Positions 48,776-56,726 of a stretch of DNA of 64,000 bases are shown piece after piece. This DNA comes from SZUA-22 sp963751695 (GTDB lineage: Bacteria > Bacteroidota > Ignavibacteria > Ignavibacteriales > Melioribacteraceae). How positions within the stretch are numbered: position 1 is the stretch's first letter; every line of letters begins with the position of its first letter. The notes beneath the pieces are model-generated. The model saw only the letters and a list, made by a program, of their open reading frames with translations. It did no database searches and was not told where the DNA came from. Both the position numbers and the translations under genes were made by a program. The stretch lies in NCBI GenBank assembly GCA_963751695.1, contig CAVVVP010000003.1, positions 971,399 to 1,035,398 on the forward strand, written 5' to 3'.

Positions 48776-49512
48776 ATTGACCTCCTTAAATTTATGATAA
48801 ATTAGTTAAGGTGTTTTAAAATGGGTGAAGCGGGGTAAAAGCCCCGCCCCGTTATCAATCAGCACACTAACTGAATGATCCATTATTTTTTAATTCTCTA
48901 TTTGAATAGTATTTTTTCAGTCCATACTAGTGGTAAAACAGACATAGATTTTCCTTTCAGATTTCTCATAAAATTTTACTCCGTTTTTCGGTGAAATAAA
49001 TTCAGTGATTTAAAATGCGAGAAGCCGGTGAAGACCGGCTCCGTTATTAACTTCTGCTATGAATGACTAGTCAGCTAATAATAGTTATGTGAATTGATTA
49101 TTGGTTTCATTTTACTTCTCTCTACAAATTTGACATAGATTACCATGTCGTTTTTAGTTCATATTTTAAAATGAGTAATAAAGTGTAAAGCTGTAACTAT
49201 ACACTTCTTCTATCGGGGAAACTTTCCTTAAAAGAAATATAAGCAATTTAATTTGGTAAAGTCAACCTATAATTAATTTTATTGAAATGCTAAAACCCGT
49301 GTCATTACTGGGCTTTTTCAATCAACAACATGATAAATCTAATATGATAAATTCTTAATTTAATGTCAACTTTAGTAGTGGATGATGTCAATATCAAAAA
49401 ATTAAAACATCACTAAAACATATATGTCCACGTGATATTTTCAGTTTGAATTTTTTTTTGAAGTTTTTTCACATTAAAGGTGAGATTTTGAAATTTGCCA
49501 ACCTTGAAAAAG
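48776..49512. repeat. non-coding, three TTTAAAATG-plus-hairpin units
   Basis: No gene longer than a few codons. TTTAAAATG occurs at 48815-48823, 49009-49017 and 49165-49173, each followed within about 20 nt by a hairpin: GCGGGG/CCCCGC (48830-48847), AGCCGGT/ACCGGCT (49023-49040) and AAGTGTA/TACACTT. The first two also share CCGTTAT just after the stem. Stem sequences differ while pairing is kept. The ATGs would open 5- to 11-codon frames (MGEAG, MREAGEDRLRY). Candidate structured or regulatory elements. Confidence 0.5.
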
Positions 49513-50538
49513 TTAGTCGAGCAATTGAATGGCTTGCTTCAAGGTATTCTGTGTTAAGTGTGAATATTGCTCTGTTAATTTTATTGTAGAATGCCCTAGT
49601 AGTTCTTTGACAATATATAGATCAATACCGCTTTGAACAAATCGACTTGCTGCACTGTGCCTTAACGAATGAAAATGTACTCGAGAGTCAAGATTTGTTT
49701 TCTGTACTGCCCTCTTGAATTTGCGAGATACATAGTTTCTATCATACTTACAAAAGTTGTCTTTTTTAAATACGAAACCAGTATTGTTTTCTTCACTAAA
49801 CAATTTTAGTTTTTCAGTAAATGAATTAGTTAGATATATAACCCTAGCGCGTTTTGATTTCGTAACAAAGTGATCTGAGTTTACAACATTAATTTTCTTT
49901 TCAATCAGATCAACATTTTTCCATTCTAGTGTCACGATCTCACCCAACCTCATGCCGGTTTCAAAGGCAATTTCATAAAGTAATTTAAATTTGTCGTTGT
50001 GTTCTTGTTCAAGAATTTCATTTAACTGAGGTCTGTTGATAAAGGCAGGTTGATTAATAGGTATTTTCGGCAGGCTAAATTTTTTGAATACATTACCCGC
50101 TTCAGGCAAATAGCCCCAGATGACTGCTTTTGAGAACCCGGCTTTGAGGTGTCTATAATTTAGAGCCGCCCCCCATTTCGATTGTTGAAATTTTTGAGCT
50201 ATGAAATCTTGTGCCATTGTCACCTTCAAGTCTTGAATTAAAATATCAGACCCTATGAAATTTCGTAATTGCCTAAAGCTGCTTCTAGTATGTTTGAGTG
50301 ATTTGATTGTTAGGCTATGATCTGTTCGTTTCAGCAAAATTTTTTCAAATTCTGAGAGGGTTAAAGAAGGTATTTTGTTTCTTTGCTCTAATTGGCTCTT
50401 AAAATCAGCCATAACGAGCACTGCATCGGCTTTTTTCTTGCATTTTGTCGTCTTACAAGTCTTCTTTTGGTCTTGTTTGCGATAGAAAATATAGTAAATT
50501 CCATTTCGTTTTGATAGATACATGAGATTTTTCTCCAT
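49513..50538 (-). CDS. int: tyrosine recombinase/integrase
   Basis: Protein of 341 aa. The SAM-like core-binding domain is at about 55-160. In the catalytic domain, Arg is in ETGMRLGEIVTLEW, the HxxR box is HSLRHSAASR, the second His is in LLGHST and the nucleophile Tyr is in LTEQYSHL. An N-terminal Arm-type segment (LSKRNGIYYIFYRKQDQKKT) is present. It lies 120 nt inside the right att copy and points away from it, the standard place for an element integrase. It should excise and insert the 6.5-kb element at tRNA-Thr. Confidence 0.95.
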   Translation of the reverse strand: MEKNLMYLSKRNGIYYIFYRKQDQKKTCKTTKCKKKADAVLVMADFKSQLEQRNKIPSLTLSEFEKILLKRTDHSLTIKSLKHTRSSFRQLRNFIGSDILIQDLKVTMAQDFIAQKFQQSKWGAALNYRHLKAGFSKAVIWGYLPEAGNVFKKFSLPKIPINQPAFINRPQLNEILEQEHNDKFKLLYEIAFETGMRLGEIVTLEWKNVDLIEKKINVVNSDHFVTKSKRARVIYLTNSFTEKLKLFSEENNTGFVFKKDNFCKYDRNYVSRKFKRAVQKTNLDSRVHFHSLRHSAASRFVQSGIDLYIVKELLGHSTIKLTEQYSHLTQNTLKQAIQLLD

Positions 50539-50658
50539 GATTTGATGAAAAAAATCTGAACTTGAAAATGGTCTGAAATGATGAAAATTTTAGAGGTTGA
50601 AGATCAAAATCGAAATCAGAGAGAAGAATAAATCAGGTATTGGAAAGATAAGAATTAA

Positions 50659-50762
50659 GATTACAAATCAGCTGCTCTACCAACTGAGCTACACCAGCAA
50701 TTGTTAATTCAAAATTTTAGATCGTAAATATATATTTTTTCCCCCCTTGTTGCAATACCATT
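50659..50762. repeat. right attachment site copy (attR) with captured tRNA promoter
   Basis: 104 bp, one mismatch to 44138-44241. It holds only the 5' 40 nt of tRNA-Thr plus the promoter (TTGCAA 50750-50755, TATATT 50727-50732) and therefore cannot encode a tRNA. On the minus strand this promoter points toward int, whose ATG is about 180 nt downstream. Confidence 0.9.
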
Positions 50763-50793
50763 TTTATTAACATTTATTATAGATATCACCATT

Positions 50794-50925
50794 TTATATA
50801 AATAAATCAGAGTACGTAAAGTCCCACATAGATATTTGAAGTAGTTCTTTCTCTCCAGCAAGGGTCGCGTCAATATCACCCTCAATAACATCTCCCAAAT
50901 TTTCACTTTCTTTTCCTACCGACAT
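50794..50925 (-). CDS. small hypothetical protein, 43 aa
   Basis: An ATG frame starting MSVGKESENLGDVIEGDIDA and ending in WDFTYSDLFI. It is acidic and has the composition of a real protein, but no family and no clear ribosome site. It lies just outside the right end of the element, so it could be the remnant of a gene disturbed by earlier insertions. Confidence 0.3.
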   Translation of the reverse strand: MSVGKESENLGDVIEGDIDATLAGEKELLQISMWDFTYSDLFI

Positions 50926-51418
50926 ATGGTGAAAGTTTTGAACACGTCATTTTTGAATCACTACTCTTCGGTTGCCAGTATTGAGTAGTGATTACATTCT
51001 ATTCGATGATTTATTGACATATAGTGCTGGTTGGAACGTATTACAAGGTAATACAAAATCGTATTTTGGAGTAATTTAAGATTGTATTGAAAAAGGAACC
51101 GAAAATTTGGAAAAATTCTGGAACAAAAAAATTTTATCTCGACTTTTACCCTGGGTCGAAATAGACTTAAATCCGGACACTGTTGGTCCCCTTCGTATCC
51201 CAGTTATTGAACCAGAATCCTTGATCGCGATTTTAAAACTTTTTTTAGGAAAGGTGAAAAACCAAATAATCCTTTAAAAATTACTAATCTATTTCAGTAT
51301 CTTTGCTACTATAAAGTTTTGCAATTGACCAAGGCTAAGGGCGCCTTAAATAACATATTAAGTTAGATTTTAGACTATTTCCAAAAACGTTTTAGACCAT
51401 ATTTTGGTATTTTAAAAA

Positions 51419-51445
51419 ATTAAATGTGATTCACTTGGCGAAGCT
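51419..51445 (+). repeat. 27-bp direct repeat, copy 1
   Basis: It differs at one position from 52806-52832 (core TTGGCGAAGCT). The two copies bracket the ATPase gene at 51599-52723, 1387 bp apart. Confidence 0.85.
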
Positions 51446-51521
51446 GTGATGAAAAAGCAGAGATTCTGCAGAATTTTTGATTTGTTTAGTTAATTTTTAT
51501 TATTTTTTATTGTTGATTTTA

Positions 51522-51556
51522 ATTACGCTTTAAAGCATAACGCATTCAAGCGTAAT
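51522..51556. promoter_or_regulatory. inverted repeat upstream of the ATPase gene
   Basis: ATTACGCTT and AAGCGTAAT form a perfect 9-bp inverted repeat with 17 nt between, ending 43 nt before the ATPase start. Position and symmetry suit a repressor operator, possibly autoregulatory; unproven. Confidence 0.4.
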
Positions 51557-51598
51557 ATTGTTCAAATTATAATAAACTACTAGTTGATGAAATAATTT

Positions 51599-52723
51599 AT
51601 GAATCCTTTTAGTTACGGAAGTGTTGTAAGTGGCGACTATTTTTTCGATAGGTCAGAAGAAGTTCAACAAATTAAGACCGATCTTAAAAATGGGAACAAC
51701 CTAATACTCTATGCACCACGTAAATTTGGTAAAACCTCACTTGTTAATAAAGTACTCGATGAACTCGAAAAAGAAAAATACAACACTCTTTATCTAGATT
51801 TTTTCAATGTTATTGATAAAAATAAATTTGTTCAACTCTATGCAAAAAAACTATTAAAAAAGAAAAAGTTATCTATAGAGGAGCTGCTGAAATCATTTGG
51901 TAAATTCGTTAAAAGCCTTTCACCCTCAGTAAAAATAGATACTTTTGGAAATCCTTCGTTCGAACTTTCAATCATTAACCATGAGACAAATTCAAGTTTT
52001 GAAGAGGTCGTTAATCTACCCGAAAATTGGGGAAGTAAAAAAGATAGGTGGATAATTGTTTTCGATGAGTTCCAAGAGATCAATAAACTTAATGGTGATA
52101 ATTTCGAAAAAGAGCTCCGTTCAATAATTCAATTTCATAATAATGTCACTTATCTATTTTTGGGCAGCAAAACTCATCTTCTATTAAATATGTTCAGAGA
52201 CAAATCCCGAGCTTTTTACAACATTGGAAAATTTCTAAAATTGGATAAAATACCCGAGGCTGATAATATAGAATTTATTAAAAGTAGATTTAAGCAATTT
52301 AATATTGAAATTTCGGGAGAACAGATCGACTACATTTTAGAAACTACTGAAAGCATTCCATATTACGTACAGTTTCTGGCATCAGAATTATGGCAAAATG
52401 TAATAAGCGTTAAAAAGAAAATTAATATAGAAGATATTGATAAAGCGGTTGAAGGTATTATTGCCTCTCAATCCGATTTTTATTTAGAATTGTATGATAA
52501 ACTCTCGCAGTATCAAAAAAATGTTCTATTGGCAATTGCAGAAAGTGGGATTGGGATCTATTCAAAGAAATATGCGGACAAATTTGGTTTATCATCAACT
52601 TCGAGTACGCAAAGAGCTGTTAGCAAAATGTATGATGAGGGAATTATTGAAAAAGAGAAGGATGGGATACTCTTTTCAGATCCCTTTTTTAAGAGATATC
52701 TGATCTCGCGTTTTTCAGTATAA
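51599..52723 (+). CDS. AAA+ ATPase of the archaeal-type (PF01637-like) family
   Basis: Protein of 374 aa. It opens MNPFSYGSVVSGDYFFDRSE; Walker A is LYAPRKFGKTSLVN, Walker B is DRWIIVFDEFQEIN, sensor 1 is TYLFLGSKTHL. After the ATPase core the C-terminal 80 residues form a winged helix (YQKNVLLAIAESGIGIYSKK, STQRAVSKMYDEGIIEKEKD). Such proteins are common orphan genes in Bacteroidota and archaea, with unknown roles and some link to defence or mobile elements. It is flanked by 27-bp direct repeats. Confidence 0.82.
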   Translation: MNPFSYGSVVSGDYFFDRSEEVQQIKTDLKNGNNLILYAPRKFGKTSLVNKVLDELEKEKYNTLYLDFFNVIDKNKFVQLYAKKLLKKKKLSIEELLKSFGKFVKSLSPSVKIDTFGNPSFELSIINHETNSSFEEVVNLPENWGSKKDRWIIVFDEFQEINKLNGDNFEKELRSIIQFHNNVTYLFLGSKTHLLLNMFRDKSRAFYNIGKFLKLDKIPEADNIEFIKSRFKQFNIEISGEQIDYILETTESIPYYVQFLASELWQNVISVKKKINIEDIDKAVEGIIASQSDFYLELYDKLSQYQKNVLLAIAESGIGIYSKKYADKFGLSSTSSTQRAVSKMYDEGIIEKEKDGILFSDPFFKRYLISRFSV

Positions 52724-52805
52724 CCATTTGGGGCCCAAACTGAATTAAAAATAGAGGAGTAATTCATTCGGACTTGAATTCTGTCCGAATAACTTCTTCA
52801 TGAAT

Positions 52806-52832
52806 ATTAAATGTGATTTACTTGGCGAAGCT
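52806..52832 (+). repeat. 27-bp direct repeat, copy 2
   Basis: Matches 51419-51445 with one mismatch. It lies 38 nt before capE, so one copy may be the original leader of the polysaccharide locus. Confidence 0.85.
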
Positions 52833-52870
52833 ATATTAAGAAATATAAACTACAAAGAAGGATCAATATT

Positions 52871-53884
52871 ATGTTCAATAATAAAAAACTGCTTATAACC
52901 GGAGGGACGGGTTCCTTTGGGAATGCTGTATTAGACAGGTTCGTGAATAGCGAGATTGAAGAGATTAGAATATTCAGTAGAGATGAAAAAAAACAGGAAG
53001 ATTTAAGAAAGAGAATTAATAATCCCAAAGTAAAATTCTATATCGGTGATGTTCGTGATCCAAGGAGTGTTGAGAATGCTGTAAAGGGTGTTAATTTCAT
53101 TTTCCATGCAGCTGCTTTGAAGCAAGTACCCAGTTGCGAATTTTTTCCAACTCAAGCTGTAAAAACAAATGTTCTTGGTGCAGAAAATTTACTAGAAGCT
53201 GCATTTAAGTTTGGTGTCGAACGTGCAATAGTTCTCAGTACAGATAAAGCAGTATATCCTATTAATGCAATGGGTTTATCCAAAGCATTGATGGAAAAAG
53301 TAATGATTGCAATGTCTCGCAATATGAACGGCTCAAATACTATTTTGTGTGGTACAAGATATGGGAATGTAATGGCATCAAGTGGATCTGTCATTCCACT
53401 ATTTGTAGAACAAATTAAAAATAACAAACCCATTACCATAACTGACCCTAACATGACAAGATTTTTAATGACACTTGATGGTGCGGTTGACTTGGTGATT
53501 TATGCTTTCCAAAATGGGCAGCCGGGAGATATTTTCGTACAAAAAGCCCCAGCCTCTACAATTGAAACTCTTGCTCAAGCATTAAAAGAATTATACAAAT
53601 CTGAATCTGAAGTCAAGATCATCGGTACCAGGCATGGTGAGAAGCTTTATGAAACACTTGTTAACCGAGAAGAAATGGCAAAGGCTGAGGATCGTGGAGA
53701 CTATTATCGAATACCGGCTGACAATAGAGATCTTAATTATGACCTTTATTTTTCTGAGGGGGCAGATGATATTTCAAAGGTTGAGGATTATCACTCCCAC
53801 AATACCCAAAGACTTAATGTTGAAGAGACAAAAGAGATGCTGCTGAAATTAGATTCGGTTAGAAGAGACGTTTCGGGGGAATAA
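52871..53884 (+). CDS. capE: UDP-GlcNAc 4,6-dehydratase/5-epimerase, CapE-type
   Basis: Protein of 337 aa, short polysaccharide-biosynthesis SDR. Rossmann motif TGGTGSFGNAVLDRF; active-site stretch LSTDKAVYPINAMGLSKALM with Met replacing the usual Tyr, as in CapE/FlaA1 enzymes. RYGNVMASSGSVIPLF and RHGEKLYETL follow. With capF and capG downstream it starts the route from UDP-GlcNAc to UDP-N-acetyl-L-fucosamine. A good ribosome site (AAGAAGGATC) precedes the ATG. Confidence 0.9.
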   Translation: MFNNKKLLITGGTGSFGNAVLDRFVNSEIEEIRIFSRDEKKQEDLRKRINNPKVKFYIGDVRDPRSVENAVKGVNFIFHAAALKQVPSCEFFPTQAVKTNVLGAENLLEAAFKFGVERAIVLSTDKAVYPINAMGLSKALMEKVMIAMSRNMNGSNTILCGTRYGNVMASSGSVIPLFVEQIKNNKPITITDPNMTRFLMTLDGAVDLVIYAFQNGQPGDIFVQKAPASTIETLAQALKELYKSESEVKIIGTRHGEKLYETLVNREEMAKAEDRGDYYRIPADNRDLNYDLYFSEGADDISKVEDYHSHNTQRLNVEETKEMLLKLDSVRRDVSGE

Positions 53885-53891
53885 TAACCTC

Positions 53892-54336
53892 ATGAATACA
53901 GATCAACCAAAGCTTATTAGTGGTGGGCAATTTAGTGATGAACGAGGATCAATATCATTTGTAAATGATTTTTCACTAGATGATATAAAAAGGTTTTATA
54001 TTATTAAACATCCAGACAGCCATATTATTCGAGCTTGGCAGGCACATAAAGAAGAAATAAAATATTTTTATGTACTAAAGGGCTCCTTTGAAATTAAGCT
54101 AGTAAAGATTTTTAACTGGCAAACTCCAAAGAGCAGCAGTACTATATTGAATTATAAACTGAGTGAAATTGATAAATTCAGTTCTAAAAGTGCCTATGGG
54201 TTTTGCTAATGGATTTATTAATTTGGAACCGAATTCAGAATTAATGATCTTTTCTACATCAACTTTGGAAGAATCTAAGAATGATGATTATCGTTATGAC
54301 AAGGACCACTTTGAAAATTGTAATTGGGAAATATAG
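53892..54336 (+). pseudogene. cupin sugar epimerase/isomerase-like protein, frame break near the 3' end
   Basis: A small RmlC/WxcM-like cupin: GGQFSDERGSISFVNDFSLD, FYIIKHPDSHIIRAWQAHK, then YFYVLKGSFEIKLVKI. The frame stops at 54209, but the next frame continues VPMGFANGFINLEPNSELMI and ends at 54336, one base before capF. The break is in AAAA at 54186-54189; three As would restore a full protein of about 147 aa. Similar cupins are often found between capE and capF homologues. The exact reaction is unknown. Likely a sequence error rather than a dead gene. Confidence 0.75.
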
Positions 54337-55476
54337 TTGAGTACTACTGCATTGAAAGTTGGAATTACAGGACAGCCCGGATTTATGGGTTCTCACCTAT
54401 TCAATTACCTTGGTTTGAAAGAAAATATTGAAAGAGTCCCTTTTAAGGATCAATATTTTGAAAATCAAACCCAACTTGACGAATTTGTAAGCAGTTGTGA
54501 TGTAATTGTACATCTTGCAGCAATGAATCGCCATGGTGATCCACAAGTAATTTATGATACAAATATTAAATTGGTAAACGATATCTTATCTGCTTGCGAT
54601 AGGACTAATTCAAGACCACATATTATATTCTCATCATCTACTCAAGAATCCCAAGATAATCTCTACGGTAAATCTAAAAAAGATGGACGTCAGCTTATTG
54701 AAAATTGGGCAAAAGAAAATGGGGGTAAATTCACAGCATTAATTATCCCTAATGTTTTTGGACCTTTTGGAAATCCGTTTTACAATTCTGTTATTGCTAC
54801 ATTCTCTCACCAGTTAACCCATGACAAAACTCCAGAGATCCATGTTGATGGAGAACTAAAATTAATTTTCATCAATGAATTAGTAGAAGTATTTTATTCT
54901 GCAATTACTGGGGCCATAGTAGAAGCTGGAGAAGATATTGCTGCATATGAAGTGCCTCACACTTCAACAAACAAAGTAACCTCAATCTTAAAAGTTTTGG
55001 AAAGATATAAATCTGATTATTTTGAAAATGGTGTTATACCAGAAATAAATAACAAATTTGAGCTTGATCTTTTTAATACATTCAGATGTTATATAGATGA
55101 TGATCACTACCCTTTCAAGTTGACAGAGCATGTTGATGATAGAGGTTCATTTACTGAGATCATTCGTACAAACACTTCTGGTCAGTTTTCCTTTTCAACG
55201 ACAAAGCCGACGATTACTAGAGGAAATCATTATCATACAAGGAAGATTGAGAGATTCTGTGTGATAAAAGGTAAAGCAAAAATTGAACTAAGAAGAATTG
55301 GGACTGATGAAGTTATTGAGTACATAGTTAATGGAGAAAAACCTTCCATTGTGGACATGCCCATATGGACTACCCATAATATTACCAATATTGGAGATAC
55401 AGATTTGTATACTTTCTTCTGGATAAATGAGCCTTACAATGCAGATGATCCAGATACATTTTTTGAAAAAGTATGA
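54337..55476 (+). CDS. capF: CapF-type bifunctional SDR reductase/cupin epimerase
   Basis: Protein of 379 aa starting with TTG right after the previous stop. The N-terminal SDR (VGITGQPGFMGSHLFNYLG, VHLAAMNRHGDPQ, FSSSTQESQDNLYGKSKKDG) is followed from about residue 255 by a cupin (EHVDDRGSFTEIIRT, TKPTITRGNHYHTRKIERFC, with HYHTRK metal ligands). This two-domain layout defines CapF, which makes UDP-2-acetamido-2,6-dideoxy-L-talose for UDP-L-FucNAc. It is the only gene of the group intact from end to end besides capE. Confidence 0.92.
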   Translation: MSTTALKVGITGQPGFMGSHLFNYLGLKENIERVPFKDQYFENQTQLDEFVSSCDVIVHLAAMNRHGDPQVIYDTNIKLVNDILSACDRTNSRPHIIFSSSTQESQDNLYGKSKKDGRQLIENWAKENGGKFTALIIPNVFGPFGNPFYNSVIATFSHQLTHDKTPEIHVDGELKLIFINELVEVFYSAITGAIVEAGEDIAAYEVPHTSTNKVTSILKVLERYKSDYFENGVIPEINNKFELDLFNTFRCYIDDDHYPFKLTEHVDDRGSFTEIIRTNTSGQFSFSTTKPTITRGNHYHTRKIERFCVIKGKAKIELRRIGTDEVIEYIVNGEKPSIVDMPIWTTHNITNIGDTDLYTFFWINEPYNADDPDTFFEKV

Positions 55477-55489
55477 TAGCGAGAAAAAG

Positions 55490-56628
55490 ATGAAATCAAA
55501 ATCTGAATTAAAAGTTGCGACAATAATTGGAACAAGACCAGAAATTATCCGGCTTAGTTCCACAATGAAATTATTAGATAAACATCTCGCACAAATTATT
55601 GTACACACCGGACAGAACTATGATTATGAACTGAATGAAATTTTCTTTGAAGACCTTGGTTTAAGAAAACCGGATTATTTTCTTGGAGTTGATACATCAT
55701 CACTAGGCCATGTTCTTGGAGAAACAATTATTAAAAGCGAAGAAGTTCTCATAAAGGAAAAACCAGATGCCGTTTTGATCTTAGGAGATACTAACAGCAG
55801 CATTGCCGGGATCATTGCAAAACGACTGAAGATACCAATATTCCACATGGAAGCTGGCAACAGAAGTTTTGATATGAATGTTCCAGAAGAAATAAATAGG
55901 AAACTTATTGATCACATAGCAGATTTTAATTTGTTTATACTGAACATGCAAGAAGACATCTATTAAGTGAAGGACTCCCACACAGAAGAATCTATTTAAC
56001 TGGATCACCTATGAATGAAGTACTAAACGATAACATGGATAAAATACAAAACTCAAAAATTCTTGAGGAATTGAATTTAGAGAAAGGTAAATACTTTATT
56101 GTTTCTACCCATAGAGAAGAGAATGTTGATAATCCTAAGCACTTAAAAGAGATATTAACAATATTAAACAATCTTACCAAGGAATATGATCTCCCGGTAG
56201 TTGTATCTACACACCCACGGACACGCAAACGCTTAGAAGAATCAAACCAATCGCTAGTCACTAATCACCAATTACAGTTCCTTAAGCCCTTTGGATTTAC
56301 TGATTATGTAAATCTTCAGATGAATGCATTATGTGCCATCTCAGATAGCGGTACAATAAGTGAAGAGAGTGCAATACTATCCTTCCCAGCCATCAGCCTA
56401 AGACAATCTATGGAGAGGCCTGAAGCACAAGATGCTGGAACTATCGTGTTAACTGGTTTTGATCCAGAAGTAGTTTCTGCATCTGTTCGAACTGTCGTGG
56501 AAGAGCACAAAGCTGGTAAATATGAAAATATTCCTTCAGATTACGAAATTACTAATACCTCTTGGAGAGTTTTGAAGCTGATTCTTGGAAACGCAAAACT
56601 TAGTAATAAGTGGTGGGGAATAAATTAG
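55490..56628 (+). CDS. capG: UDP-N-acetylglucosamine 2-epimerase-type CapG, one frame break
   Basis: Non-hydrolysing 2-epimerase of the WecB/CapG family in two frames. The first has IIGTRPEIIRLSS, HTGQNYDYELNEIFF, LGDTNSS, HMEAGNRSFDMN and PEEINRKLIDHIAD. The second continues with STHREENVDN, STHPRTRKRL and SDSGTISEES. Between them the second frame reads VYTEHARRHLLSEGLPHRR, so a single missing base near 55930-55936 explains the break. The ATG at 55490 is preferred over the longer frame. It completes UDP-L-FucNAc synthesis with capE and capF. About 380 aa when repaired. Confidence 0.88.
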
Positions 56629-56710
56629 TAACCATTTACTAATTACTAGTCACAAGCAACTAATCACTAATTACAAGTAACCAATCACCATTTACTAGTC
56701 ACTAATTACC
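56625..56710. repeat. degenerate short repeats after capG
   Basis: A low-complexity stretch in which ACTAATTAC occurs three times, and ACCATTTACTA and ACTAGTCAC twice each. It lies between capG and the flippase gene, with no coding potential. Possibly a slippage-generated spacer. Confidence 0.55.
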
Positions 56711-56726
56711 GATTTCTTAAGTATTT

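Larger units (their letters stand above)
44138..50762. mobile_element. 6.5-kb integrative element in tRNA-Thr
   Basis: It is bounded by 104-bp direct repeats (44138-44241 and 50659-50762; one mismatch, 44215/50736). The left repeat overlaps an intact tRNA-Thr, and a tyrosine integrase lies just inside the right repeat. Contents are an M28 peptidase cargo gene, about 1.2 kb of non-coding DNA with many hairpins, a RepA-like AAA ATPase, 0.7 kb non-coding with repeated hairpin units, and int. There are no relaxase, conjugation, capsid or terminase genes. It could be a phage satellite, an integrated plasmid or a minimal integrative element that borrows transfer functions. Confidence 0.88.
50926..51598. 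other. gene-poor region upstream of the orphan ATPase
   Basis: About 670 nt without a supported gene; short open stretches (for example around 51110-51240) look like worn coding sequence but match no family I recognise. It holds one copy of a 27-bp repeat (51419-51445) and a 9-bp inverted repeat ATTACGCTT/AAGCGTAAT (51522-51556) just before the ATPase gene, a possible operator. Confidence 0.4.

Noticed and set aside
50709..50906. A 65-codon minus-strand frame over the right att site
   Set aside because: It overlaps the att repeat and is best seen as a shadow; the alternative 43-codon frame (50794-50925) looks more protein-like.
51446..52805. Insertion sequence around the orphan ATPase
   Set aside because: There is no transposase motif, and the flanking 27-bp repeats are direct, not terminal inverted repeats.
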